Source: Haloterrigena sp. KLK7 (lineage in GTDB: Archaea; Halobacteriota; Halobacteria; Halobacteriales; Natrialbaceae). Taken from it: DNA of 64,000 nt. The notes beneath the pieces were generated by a model. The model saw nothing but the letters and a program-made list of their open reading frames with translations, was not told the DNA's origin and made no database searches. The translations under genes were made by a program, and so were the position numbers. The stretch is taken from the NCBI RefSeq assembly GCF_037914945.1, contig NZ_CP149787.1:1550001-1614000 (forward strand), given 5' to 3'. Positions 25,825-34,448 of the stretch are shown here, piece by piece. The stretch's first letter is position 1; each line of letters starts with the position of its first letter.

Positions 25825-27033
25825 TCACCCGCCGATGACGGCCGCGAGCAGCCGGTACAGTCCGTAGCCGACGACGATCGAACTTCCCAGCGTCAGCAGC
25901 CAGAACGTGATCGTGACGCCGATCTTCCGTCGCGAGACGCCGGCCGAGCCGCCGGCCAGCCCGCCGCCGATGACCCCAGAGAGGACGATGTTGTTCAGCG
26001 AGACCGGAATCCCGAGCGCGATGGCCAACTGCGCGACGACGAAGCCCGGCACGAGCGCGGCGATCGAGCGCCGGACGCCGAGCTGGGCGTACTCCCGCGA
26101 GGTCGCCTGCAGCAGTCGCGGCGCGGCCATCCAGGCGCCCGCGAGGATGCCGGTCGCACCGATCGCCAGCAGGACGATTCCCGGCAGACCGAGTTCGACG
26201 CGAAAGAGGTTCTCGAGCGGGCCGGTCGCGAGGCCGACCTGCGAGCCCCCCGAGGAGAAGGCGACGATGCCGCCCAGGACGAGCAGGAACGACCGAATCC
26301 CGTCCTCGACGGAGACGCGGACGCGCTCGCGGACCCAGTAGAAGGCGAGCGCGCCGCAGGCGATCGTCACGAGGGCGGTCCCGAGGTCGAACTCGCCGAC
26401 CAGCGCCGGTCCGCCGCCGAACTGCCGGGCGACGAAGCCGGCGAGGGTGCCCTGGTCAGCCGCCGGATCCGGGATGATCCCGAGGCGGACGTTCGCGACG
26501 ATGGCGCCGACGATGCCGGCCAGCAGCGGCACGCCCACCGTCTCGGGGACGTCGTCGCGTCGCAGGACCGTCGCCGTCGCGTACGCCAGCCCACCGGACA
26601 TCACCGGCACCAGCGCCCAGAAGATCCCGAGCCGGCGGTAGGTCGCCATCGCCGGATCGCCGCCCAGCGAGAGGCCGACGCCGACCATCGCGCCCGTCGT
26701 CGCGAACGCGGCGGGGATCGGATACCGCGTGTAGATGCCGATCGCCATGAACGTCGCCGCCGTCAGCAGGCCGGCGGTGGCGGCCAGCGGCGTGATCACG
26801 ACACCGTTGATGAGATCCGCGCCGACCGTCTCGGAGATGCTCCCGCCCTGCATGAGCGCCCCCGCGGCCGCGAGCAGCCCGATCACGAACGCGGCCTGCA
26901 TCGTCGAGATCGCGTTCGCGCCGATCGCGGGGGCGAAGGGCGGTGAGTTGCTGTTCGCCCCGAGCACCCACGACATGAACAGACAGGTGACGATCGCGGT
27001 CCCGACGAGTACCGCAGACGACAGTGCGACCAT
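25825..27033 (-). CDS. inorganic phosphate transporter, PiT family
   Basis: This is a 402-residue membrane protein of about 10-11 hydrophobic segments. The two PiT half-signatures are present as GANSNSPPFAPAIGANAIST near the N-terminus and GIPVSLNNIVLSGVIGGGLAGG near the C-terminus. PiT proteins import phosphate with a cation. The first signature differs from the usual GANDxxN (GANS), a variation seen in haloarchaeal members. No PhoU-like regulator gene is adjacent. Confidence 0.9.
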   Translation of the reverse strand: MVALSSAVLVGTAIVTCLFMSWVLGANSNSPPFAPAIGANAISTMQAAFVIGLLAAAGALMQGGSISETVGADLINGVVITPLAATAGLLTAATFMAIGIYTRYPIPAAFATTGAMVGVGLSLGGDPAMATYRRLGIFWALVPVMSGGLAYATATVLRRDDVPETVGVPLLAGIVGAIVANVRLGIIPDPAADQGTLAGFVARQFGGGPALVGEFDLGTALVTIACGALAFYWVRERVRVSVEDGIRSFLLVLGGIVAFSSGGSQVGLATGPLENLFRVELGLPGIVLLAIGATGILAGAWMAAPRLLQATSREYAQLGVRRSIAALVPGFVVAQLAIALGIPVSLNNIVLSGVIGGGLAGGSAGVSRRKIGVTITFWLLTLGSSIVVGYGLYRLLAAVIGG

Positions 27034-27090
27034 TACGTCTCGTACCCCGTCGTTCCACGACCCGGTGGAAAAGCGTTGGCTCGGCGGGCC

Positions 27091-27927
27091 CTATACGGAC
27101 CGCTTTTCCAGCACCGCTCGGTAGTGGGCGTCCCCGTCGGCCCGGAGCACGTCGCAGACGCGCCACGGCGTCTCGACCGTCGTCTCGCGGAGCCGAGCGG
27201 GCGAACACAGCAGGAAGTGCAGCGTCCGACCGACCTCGCGGTACCGCCCGCCGTCGGCCCGTTCGCCCACGAACTCGAGGTGAAAACACCGGTGAGCGAT
27301 TCCCTCGCGGGGATCCGACCGGTAGCCGAAGCAGTCGTCCAGTCGCGTCGGATCGTAGTTGTCGACGACGCCCATCGCCTCGTCGGCCGTGACGCGGGCG
27401 AACTCCCGAAGCAACTCGCGGATCCCCGCCAGCGAGCCGCCCAGTCCCAGCTGGGTGCCGGCGGCGTGGACGGCCCCGAACGCGCCCGTCGGCACCGGCA
27501 GGTCGAACATGTCGCCGACGAGGACGGCCTCGAGGCCGCTCCGCTTCGAGGTCCCGCGGCCCTCGCACCGCTCGCGGGCCGTCAGGACCGCGTTCGGGCT
27601 CGCGTCGACGCCGACGGCCGCGACGTCGCGGGCGGCCCACCACAGGAGGTGCGCGCCCGCGCCACAGCCGACGTCGAGGATCGGCTCGCAGTCGGCCAGG
27701 CGCTCGAGGGCCTCGATCGTGGCCCGGTCCCAGGACTCGCTGGGCGAGAAGTAGAACGACTCGACGTTGCCGTCCCGGGTGTCGGCGCCGTCGCGATAGA
27801 CGAGTTCTCCCGGTTCGTCGCGGTGGTGTGCGAGCATCGCTCGGCCGAGCGGATCGGCCGCCGCCTGCATTCCGTCGCGATCCCCTGTCGGCTGTGAGCC
27901 CACCGGTCGAGTCCGATCTCGTCCCAT
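27091..27927 (-). CDS. class I SAM-dependent methyltransferase
   Basis: This is a 278-residue Rossmann-fold methyltransferase. Motif I is ILDVGCGAGAHLLWW, followed by VGVDASPNAV (acidic ribose-binding end of strand 2) and DMFDLPVPTGAFGAVHAAG. The C-terminal half is a mixed domain ending in YRAVLEKRSV. The acceptor is unknown. The ATG at 27927 lies 27 bases after a minus-strand TTTACTAT, supporting a leaderless start; an internal ATG at 27870 would drop 19 residues. Confidence 0.88.
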   Translation of the reverse strand: MGRDRTRPVGSQPTGDRDGMQAAADPLGRAMLAHHRDEPGELVYRDGADTRDGNVESFYFSPSESWDRATIEALERLADCEPILDVGCGAGAHLLWWAARDVAAVGVDASPNAVLTARERCEGRGTSKRSGLEAVLVGDMFDLPVPTGAFGAVHAAGTQLGLGGSLAGIRELLREFARVTADEAMGVVDNYDPTRLDDCFGYRSDPREGIAHRCFHLEFVGERADGGRYREVGRTLHFLLCSPARLRETTVETPWRVCDVLRADGDAHYRAVLEKRSV

Positions 27928-28040
27928 GCTCGAGTCGACGTCTCGGCCGATAGTAAAGATCTAGTGACATGTGTTCTACGCACACATTGAACACAATCCC
28001 GACCGCTACCGATTTACGACGATCGATCCAACGCTCACGC

Positions 28041-28286
28041 ATGAAGGTCGAATTCGACGAGGAGGTCTGTATCGGGATGTACCAGTGCGTCGCCGAGTGG
28101 GACGCCTTCGAGAAGGACACGTCGAAGGGAAAGGCCGTCCTCGAGGGCAGCGAGGAGGTCGAGGACGGCGTCTTCGCCCGCGAGGTTCCCGAGAGCGCGG
28201 AACTGGACGCGAAGTTCGCCGCCCGGACCTGTCCCGTCGACGCGATCAGGATCTACGACGACGACGGCGAACAGTTGATTCCCTGA
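28041..28286 (+). CDS. small ferredoxin, 3Fe-4S/4Fe-4S type
   Basis: This 81-residue ferredoxin has a single cluster. C10-IGMYQ-C16 stands near the N-terminus and C-PVDAI near the C-terminus, with acidic stretches between. Only three cluster cysteines follow the pattern, and the middle position is replaced by Met or Tyr, as in 3Fe-4S ferredoxins that serve cytochrome P450s. It lies about 740 bases before a P450 gene on the same strand, with an HTH gene between on the other strand. It is a plausible but unproven electron donor to that P450. Confidence 0.87.
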   Translation: MKVEFDEEVCIGMYQCVAEWDAFEKDTSKGKAVLEGSEEVEDGVFAREVPESAELDAKFAARTCPVDAIRIYDDDGEQLIP

Positions 28287-28320
28287 TTTCCCTCGATTCC
28301 GACTCGCCGTCGTCGACCCG

Positions 28321-28974
28321 TCACCGAGCGACGGCGGCCTCGACCAGCGCGGCCTCCGCCGATCGGAGCAGCGTCGACGCCGCGCTCTCCGAACAGTCCA
28401 GTTTAGCGGCGACCTCGGCCAGCGACCCCGTTCGCGGGACGTCGAAGTAGCCCAGTTCCTGAGCGACCTCGAGCGCCTCGAATTGGCGGGCGGTGAGCCG
28501 CCCCGCGAGCGTCTCCGCGCGACGTTGGTGTTCGCTCACGCGCCGGACCTCGACGCCGACGCCGTCGGGAATGCGTCCGAGCAGCGTCGGCATCGCTTCG
28601 GGATCGCCAAGAACGGTGATGTGAACGTTCTCTCGGCCCGTGTACACCATCGGTGGGACGATCACGAGGCCGGGAAGATCGAACGCCTCGAGGAGCGCAA
28701 CGTCGGAGCTCCGGAGGTCCATCTCCACGTAGCCGTAGAACGTATCGGCGTCGACCGGCGTGAGGTCGTATCGGTACATGTGCTCGAGGTCGTCGGCCAG
28801 ATCGCCGAGCACGCCGGGATCGCCGACGATCAGTGACAGGAAGCGGATCCGCCGGGCCTCGCGGTCGATCTCCCAGGAGAGCACCTCCTCGCGCCGGACC
28901 GACTCGAGCGTCCCCTCGGGAGCCGGCGACTGCATCGCGGGCGGGAGTCGAAGGGTGAGATCGGCCGATTGCAC
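28321..28974 (-). CDS. bacterio-opsin-activator-type HTH transcriptional regulator
   Basis: This is a 217-residue haloarchaeal regulator. The C-terminal HTH_10 domain spans about residues 160-212 (LTARQFEALEVAQELGYFDVPR, then SLAEVAAKLDCSESAASTLLRSAE). The N-terminal 150 residues form the Bat-like sensor part. It starts with GTG at 28974, 24 bases from the TATA element it seems to share with the divergent P450 gene. Lying between the ferredoxin and P450 genes, it is the obvious candidate to regulate them. Confidence 0.9.
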   Translation of the reverse strand: MQSADLTLRLPPAMQSPAPEGTLESVRREEVLSWEIDREARRIRFLSLIVGDPGVLGDLADDLEHMYRYDLTPVDADTFYGYVEMDLRSSDVALLEAFDLPGLVIVPPMVYTGRENVHITVLGDPEAMPTLLGRIPDGVGVEVRRVSEHQRRAETLAGRLTARQFEALEVAQELGYFDVPRTGSLAEVAAKLDCSESAASTLLRSAEAALVEAAVAR

Positions 28975-28993
28975 AGCGGGCGTTCGACAGCCT

Positions 28994-29002
28994 CATATAA
29001 AG
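28994..29002. promoter_or_regulatory. shared TATA element between HTH regulator and P450
   Basis: CATATAAAG on the plus strand reads CTTTATATG on the minus strand, so it can act as a TATA box in both directions. Its centre is about 31 bases from the P450 ATG at 29029 and 24 bases from the regulator's GTG at 28974. Confidence 0.5.
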
Positions 29003-29028
29003 AGGTTCAGTGGTTCGAGCGAGCGACG

Positions 29029-30396
29029 ATGACCTATCGGCGCGAACCGAGAGCTATGAGCGACGCACGACCGTCGACGTCCTCGCTTCCGGGCCCCCGC
29101 GGCCTCCCGCTCGTCGGAAACACGATCTCGTTCGCCCGCGAACCGCTCGCGTTCCTCGAGGCGATCCGCGAGTACGGCGACCTCGCCCGGTACGAGGCGT
29201 TCGGTCGCGAGTTCGTCGTCGTTTCCCGCCCCGACCTCGTCGAAGCGGTGCTGGTCTCTCGGAGCGACGAGTTCTGGCGGGGGTCGTTCGAACACGAGTT
29301 GGGCGAAGGCGTCGGTATCGAAGGGGTGTTCTTCTCCGAGGGCGAGCAGTGGCGACGGCAGCGGCTGCTCCTGCAGAACGCGTTCACGCCGGCGCGGATC
29401 GAATCGTACGCCGAGGTCATGGTCGACGAGACCGTCCGAGAAGTCGACGGCTGGCGCGAGAGCACGGTCGTCGACGTGAACGAACGGCTGTCGACGCTGA
29501 CCCTCGGCGCGCTCACGCGGTCGCTGTTCGCGCTCCCGCTCGAGGGCGACCGCGCCGACCGCGTGCGACGCTGGGTCGACGCTATGGGCGCGTACCTCGA
29601 AGCCGACTTCTTCGGCCCGGGCGCCGTGTTGCCGTCGTGGCTGCCGCGGCGAACCGAACGCGAGTACGAGCGCGCTACGGCCGACGTCGAAGCGCTCGTC
29701 GGTGACCTCCTGACGGAGCGTCGAGAATCGGACGGCGAGGGCGACGACCTCCTTTCGCTGCTCGCGACGGCCGAGTACCCCGACGGAACCCGTCCCTCGG
29801 CCGACGAAATCTCCGATCAGTTGTTGACGTTCCTGCTCGCGGGCCACGAGACGACCGCAACCGCGCTCACCTACGCCTGTTGGTTCCTCGCGGCCGACGA
29901 CGAGATTCGGGAACGGCTCGAGCGGGAGGTCGAGGCCGTCTGCGGCGACCGCGACCCGACGTTCGCCGATCTCCCCGAACTGACCGTTGCCAAGGCCGTC
30001 GGTCGAGAGGCGTTGCGGCTCTATCCGCCGCTGCCGTTCCTCCACCGAGAGCCCCGCGAGCCGACGTCCCTCGACGGCGTCCGCGTCGCGCCTGGGACGA
30101 CGATCCAGTTGAACATGTACGGGATCCACCGCGACGATCGCTGGTGGGCTGCTCCCGATTCGTTCCGTCCGGGGCGCTGGCTCGACGACGCCGATCGACC
30201 CGAGTACGCCTCCTTCCCCTTCGGCGGGGGACCGCGACACTGCATCGGCATGCGATTCGCGATGACGGAGCTCAAACTGTCGCTCGCGACGATCGCGCGT
30301 CGGGTCCGGTTCGACCGCGTCTCGACGTCGCTCGATCCGTCGATCGAGGTCTCGCTCGATCCAGGGACCGTCGAGATGCGTGTTCGTCGACCGTAG
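29029..30396 (+). CDS. cytochrome P450
   Basis: This is a haem monooxygenase of about 455 residues. The proline-rich hinge SLPGPRGLPLVGN is near the N-terminus. The I-helix oxygen motif is AGHETT, ExxR is EALR in GREALRLYPP, and the haem-ligand loop is FPFGGGPRHCIG. No membrane anchor is visible, so it is soluble. The ATG at 29029 sits just after the predicted transcription start; a second ATG at 29056 gives the MSDARPS start closer to family length. The substrate is unknown, while the neighbouring ferredoxin suggests a class I electron chain. Confidence 0.94.
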   Translation: MTYRREPRAMSDARPSTSSLPGPRGLPLVGNTISFAREPLAFLEAIREYGDLARYEAFGREFVVVSRPDLVEAVLVSRSDEFWRGSFEHELGEGVGIEGVFFSEGEQWRRQRLLLQNAFTPARIESYAEVMVDETVREVDGWRESTVVDVNERLSTLTLGALTRSLFALPLEGDRADRVRRWVDAMGAYLEADFFGPGAVLPSWLPRRTEREYERATADVEALVGDLLTERRESDGEGDDLLSLLATAEYPDGTRPSADEISDQLLTFLLAGHETTATALTYACWFLAADDEIRERLEREVEAVCGDRDPTFADLPELTVAKAVGREALRLYPPLPFLHREPREPTSLDGVRVAPGTTIQLNMYGIHRDDRWWAAPDSFRPGRWLDDADRPEYASFPFGGGPRHCIGMRFAMTELKLSLATIARRVRFDRVSTSLDPSIEVSLDPGTVEMRVRRP

Positions 30397-30542
30397 CCGC
30401 GGGCTCGCTTCTCGAGGTCCGGATTCGACGGTCGTCGGTGCGTTCTTCTGGTGGGATACTAAGCATGGTCGATCGTCACTACGCGTCTCTCTCCGTCCCC
30501 GTTATCGACGAAAAAAGCGGGCTCGAAACCGAGAGACCGCGA

Positions 30543-31457
30543 TTACGAGATCTCGTCGTACTGCTCGGAGAGCTTCTCGGCGGCCTCGCCGAGCTGGTTG
30601 CGCTCGTACTCGGTGAGGTCCCACTCGACGATCTCCTCGACGCCGTCGGAGCCGAGTTTGACGGGGACGCCGAAGGCGGTGTCCTCCTGCCCGTACTCGC
30701 CCTCGAGTTTGACGCTGCAGGGCAGCACCTCGCCCGTATCGCGGAGGATGGCCTCGACCGTGTGGCCGACGCCGGTCGCCGGGCCCCACTGGGTCGCGCC
30801 CTTCTTCTCGATGACGTTCATCGCCGAGGTCTGGAGCTCCTCGAGCAGGTCGTCCTTCTCGTCCTCGTCGAACTCGGGGTCCTGCCCGTTGACGCGGACC
30901 TTCGAGAACACGGGGACCTGCGCGTCGCCGTGTTCGCCGAGGATCGTCGCCTCGACGTTCTGGACCGGTGCGTCGAAGCGCTGGGAGATCACGTAGCGGA
31001 ACCGGGCGGAGTCGAGCCGGCCGCCGAAGCCGATCACCTTCTCGCGGGCGCGGTCGCCCGTCTCGTAGAGGTGGCGGTTGAGCAGGTCGACGGGGTTCGA
31101 CGTGGTGACGGTGACGAAGTCGTCGTTGTGCTCGGCGATCGAGGAGCCGATGTCCTCCATGATCGGCGCGTTGTCGCCGGCCAGATCGATCCGGGTCTGG
31201 CCCGGCTGGCGCGGGATGCCGGCGGTGATGACGACGACGTCCGAGCCGGCGGTGTCCTCGTAGCCGCCCTGCCGGATCGTCGTGTTGGCGTCGTAGGCCG
31301 CGCCGTGGTTGACGTCGGCGGCCTGCCCGATCGTGTCGTCTTCCTTGTCCGGAATGTCCACCAGGACGAGTTCGTCGGCGATGTCCCGAAGCGCGATGTT
31401 GTACGCCGCAGCGGCCCCGACCGTGCCGGCCGCTCCGACTACGCTAACTTTCGTCAT
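30543..31457 (-). CDS. mdh: malate dehydrogenase, LDH-like halophilic type
   Basis: This TCA-cycle enzyme oxidises malate to oxaloacetate with NAD. It has 304 residues. The nucleotide loop is [18 protein letters not shown] carries the acidic residue for [17 protein letters not shown] carries the substrate arginines, with R rather than Q marking malate over lactate specificity. The catalytic His is in GEHGDAQVP. It matches the tetrameric halophilic enzyme studied in Haloarcula. A minus-strand TATA (ATTTAAC, 31485-31491) lies about 30 bases before the ATG. Confidence 0.96.
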   Translation of the reverse strand: MTKVSVVGAAGTVGAAAAYNIALRDIADELVLVDIPDKEDDTIGQAADVNHGAAYDANTTIRQGGYEDTAGSDVVVITAGIPRQPGQTRIDLAGDNAPIMEDIGSSIAEHNDDFVTVTTSNPVDLLNRHLYETGDRAREKVIGFGGRLDSARFRYVISQRFDAPVQNVEATILGEHGDAQVPVFSKVRVNGQDPEFDEDEKDDLLEELQTSAMNVIEKKGATQWGPATGVGHTVEAILRDTGEVLPCSVKLEGEYGQEDTAFGVPVKLGSDGVEEIVEWDLTEYERNQLGEAAEKLSEQYDEIS

Positions 31458-31794
31458 ACCACGTAAATCTCTACCACGCTACGCGTTAAATCCGTCGGAA
31501 ACCGCTCCGTGAGATGGTCTGACGATCGATCGTTCGACAGTCGTCGATCACCGGCGAGCCCGTCCGATTGCACCGCAGGAAACTACACGTGTCATCACAT
31601 CTCGAGCGTATTCGGTTCGAAAATCACACGTCCGTCGGCTAGTGGCCGCGAGCGATCGGCGGCAGTGTCGATCGAGCGATCCGCCTCGAGGCCGACGGCC
31701 GCGGACCGACGCGGCAGCCGCGATCGGCGTGGGAGCGACCACGGCCACTGGCCGGAACCGAACCGATCATTGCCGACGTCGTCGTCGTTCGCGT
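31458..31794. other. 337-base gap; only the mdh promoter recognised
   Basis: The left edge holds the mdh promoter at 31485-31491 on the minus strand. From about 31500 to 31794 I see no gene, repeat or RNA that I can support. The open frames across it lack family resemblance. Confidence 0.5.
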
Positions 31795-32271
31795 ATGCGC
31801 GTCAGCGTTATCGGCGGCGGTGCGATCACCGACGAACAGGCGGCTCGCGCGGAAGCCGTCGGGCGGGAACTCGGCGCCCGCGAGCACACGGTCGTCTGCG
31901 GCGGCCGCGGCGGGACGATGGAAGCGGTCTGTCGCGGCGCGACGGACGAGGGCGGCACGACGATCGGGATTCTCCCGAGCGACCGCCGCGAACAGGCGAA
32001 CGAGTACGTCGACATCCCGGTCGCGACGGGGCTCGGCCACGCCAGGAACGCCCTCGTCCCCATGAACGGCGACGCAGTTATCGCGCTCACCGGCGGCGTC
32101 GGCACCCTCTCGGAGATCGGCTTCGCCGGCATCTACGACCGACCCGTCGTCGGCCTCGCGACCCACGACGTCTCGAGTCTCGAGGCTGACCTCGCGCTCG
32201 AGATCGAGACCGTCGAGACGCCGGCGGCAGCGGTCGACGCGGTTGAGGCGGCGCTCGAGCGTCGTTCCTGA
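31795..32271 (+). CDS. TIGR00725/LOG-like Rossmann nucleotide-binding protein
   Basis: This is a 158-residue protein of the lysine-decarboxylase-like (LOG/DprA-related) fold. The start MRVSVIGGG is followed by VVCGGRGGTMEAVCRGA and the phosphoribohydrolase-type loop LTGGVGTLSEIGFA. It belongs with TIGR00725 proteins, whose activity is not defined; cytokinin-type LOG enzymes carry PGGxGTxxE, here TGGVGTLSE. The ATG at 31795 begins at the first beta strand. Confidence 0.88.
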   Translation: MRVSVIGGGAITDEQAARAEAVGRELGAREHTVVCGGRGGTMEAVCRGATDEGGTTIGILPSDRREQANEYVDIPVATGLGHARNALVPMNGDAVIALTGGVGTLSEIGFAGIYDRPVVGLATHDVSSLEADLALEIETVETPAAAVDAVEAALERRS

Positions 32272-32342
32272 GCGGGAGCCCGGCGGTTCCGAGCGGCAAT
32301 CAGATGGAACTGATATAGCTGCGGAACTGACTACCGGCCGAC

Positions 32343-33029
32343 ATGGGGCTCGTGGCCGAATTCGACATCTCCTGTGAGCGGCTTCCGCTCGTCGGCGTCG
32401 CAGCGGCCGTGCCGGACGCGGCGCTGACGCTCGAGTTACAGTACAATCACGGCGAGCGGCCGCCGTTTCTCGCCACCGTGACCGGTGGCTCGCCGACCGC
32501 GATCGAACGCGCCTTCGACGACGCCGTCGACGTCGCCGAGTGGACGCTGGTGGGTGAAGCCGGCGACACGCGGCGCTATCAGGCGTTACCGGCGTTCAGC
32601 TTCGAGGAGCAACTCGGGGCTCACCTCGACGATCTCGAGGGACTGAAGGCGCTCGCAACGGCCGACGCCATCATCGAACGAATCGAAGTGACTAGCGAGG
32701 GGTGGACGCAGACGGGCTGGTTCGCCGACCGCACGGCGTTCGACTCGTTCCGGAAGTTCTGGCAGCGCAACGACTATTTCCGGCTCCGTCGACTCACTCG
32801 AGACGGTGATCCCGAACCGCCCGGCGACGGGCTCACCGACCCCCAGCGCGAGGCGCTTCGGACGGCCTACGAACTGGGCTATTTCCGCGTTCCGCGGGGT
32901 GCGTCGCTCGAGGACGTCGCGGCGGAATTGGGCGTTTCGGCGTCGTCGGTCTCCGAACGCCTGCGCCGCGCCCAGACGCAACTCATCGAGGAGTCGGTCG
33001 CCACGATGTGGCCGCCGCTGCACCACTGA
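32343..33029 (+). CDS. bacterio-opsin-activator-type HTH transcriptional regulator
   Basis: This is a 228-residue HTH_10 regulator: LTDPQREALRTAYELGYFRVPR, then ASLEDVAAELGVSASSVSERLRRAQ at about residues 166-215. The N-terminal 150 residues are the variable Bat-like domain. A TATA-like CTGATATA about 27 bases before the ATG predicts a leaderless transcript. It is only distantly similar to the regulator at 28321-28974. Target genes cannot be inferred from the context. Confidence 0.9.
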   Translation: MGLVAEFDISCERLPLVGVAAAVPDAALTLELQYNHGERPPFLATVTGGSPTAIERAFDDAVDVAEWTLVGEAGDTRRYQALPAFSFEEQLGAHLDDLEGLKALATADAIIERIEVTSEGWTQTGWFADRTAFDSFRKFWQRNDYFRLRRLTRDGDPEPPGDGLTDPQREALRTAYELGYFRVPRGASLEDVAAELGVSASSVSERLRRAQTQLIEESVATMWPPLHH

Positions 33030-33401
33030 GGGCGTTCCATCGGACGCTCGACGATCGGATCTCCCGGAGCCGTCTCGTGGAACTCGAGGGCGTCGGTCGC
33101 GTCGGTATCCAGACGGCGCCCGACCGGGTCGCGACGGCGCTTCGAACCTTCCGGCAGGAGCAAACGTCAGGGGCTCGATCGGCGCTCGGACTGAAACTCG
33201 CTTTCGAGGACGAGAGCTGTCACTTTGATAGCGGACGTCGACGGCTTCGACGAGCGATTCGGGGACGAGGAGATCCGTCCCGCCTCGAAGGGGATGGCCC
33301 GTCAAACCGAGTCGCGCTCCGTTCGCCGGCGTTCGGGCGCTGCAGCGTCGCCCGTTCGCCCCTTCGCAGCTTTTTCGACGTTCCAATCCCTCGAGACGGA
33401 T
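33030..33401. other. 372-base gap without a supported gene
   Basis: I see no convincing gene, RNA or repeat here. The frame of the SSSCA1-type gene stays open upstream to 33225, but that extension is Arg/Ser-rich, lacks family resemblance and reads as non-coding. Confidence 0.5.
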
Positions 33402-34196
33402 ATGAGCGACTTCGACAAGGAAGCCGAGCGCGAGAAACTCCGGGAGAAGTACGAGCGCGATCAGGAGGAGCGACAGGCCACCCAGCGCATGAGCGATCTA
33501 CTGCTCAAGGGCGCGACGATGACCAACGCCCACTGCGGCACCTGCGGCGACCCCCTGTTCCAGATGGACGGCACCACCTTCTGTCCGAGCTGTCACGGCA
33601 ACCCCGACGCCGTCGAGGGGACGCAACTCGAGGCCCAGTCGGCCGAGGAGACGGCCGACGAAGCGACCGACGAGACGGCCAGCGACCGGGACGCGACCCG
33701 TCGCGACTCGAGCCAGGCGGCCGGCGGCTCCGAGTCGACCGAAACGGCCGAACCGGACGCCGCGGCCACACGCTCGGACCGACGTCGCGGCCAGCAGGCG
33801 GGCGGTGCCGACGCGAGCGGGCCGACCGACTCGAGGACGGCGGCCGACGAGACCGCGGCGGGCGACTCGGAAACCGCGAGCGAGACTCCGACGGCCCCCG
33901 CCGCCGCGGACGACCGGCAGCCGTCGACCGCTCGCTCGGAGTCGACGCGCTCGACCGGCGCCGACCGCGAGCGCGCCCCCCGATCGGCCACCGACGACCG
34001 GCGATCGACTGGCGGTGCCAGCGCCGGCAGGACCGCTCGCGCCGCTGACGGCGACCTCGAGGCCGCCCACGATTCGCTCGTCGCGGCCCTCGAGAAGTTC
34101 GCCGGAAAGGCCGCGGCGACGGACGACCCCCGCTACGCGAAGGAGTGTCTCGAGGCGGCCCGCGAGGCCGGCGAGACCCTCGAGACGCTGCGCTGA
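33402..34196 (+). CDS. SSSCA1/ZNRD2-type zinc-ribbon protein with disordered middle
   Basis: This is a 264-residue protein. A charged N-terminal helix (DKEAEREKLREKYERDQEER) precedes MSDLLLKGATMTNAHC and the four-Cys zinc ribbon CGTCGDPLF...CPSCHGNP (about residues 45-67), matching the Sjogren-syndrome/scleroderma autoantigen 1 family. A long Ala/Thr/Asp/Arg low-complexity stretch follows (about 75-210), then a helical tail (DLEAAHDSLVAALEKF). Archaeal members are conserved and their role is unknown. The ATG at 33402 fits the family N-terminus. Confidence 0.88.
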   Translation: MSDFDKEAEREKLREKYERDQEERQATQRMSDLLLKGATMTNAHCGTCGDPLFQMDGTTFCPSCHGNPDAVEGTQLEAQSAEETADEATDETASDRDATRRDSSQAAGGSESTETAEPDAAATRSDRRRGQQAGGADASGPTDSRTAADETAAGDSETASETPTAPAAADDRQPSTARSESTRSTGADRERAPRSATDDRRSTGGASAGRTARAADGDLEAAHDSLVAALEKFAGKAAATDDPRYAKECLEAAREAGETLETLR

Positions 34197-34307
34197 TCGG
34201 CGTCGGTCCGGTTTCGCGTCGGTCGACTCGAGCGGACGACGCCCCGATCGGCGCCGTCAGCCGTCGGATCGCTCGACACTCGTTCTATCGTTCGGATCGC
34301 TCGCGTT

Positions 34308-34327
34308 CGTTCGACGGCGGTCGAACG
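34308..34327. repeat. inverted repeat downstream of the SSSCA1-type gene
   Basis: CGTTCGAC-GGCG-GTCGAACG forms an eight-base-pair stem with a four-base loop, about 110 bases after the SSSCA1-type stop and 120 before the multicopper oxidase start. It might end or process a transcript, but it has no T-run. Confidence 0.4.
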
Positions 34328-34448
34328 GAGCGCGATTCGGAGTCGCGAGTGATTCTATTCTTAACTGTTTGCGGGAACGTGTTCACGGGACTTCCCACCC
34401 GGTAAGAACGGCCTCGCCCCGTTATACGTCGGCTCTTCATAGGATCGC

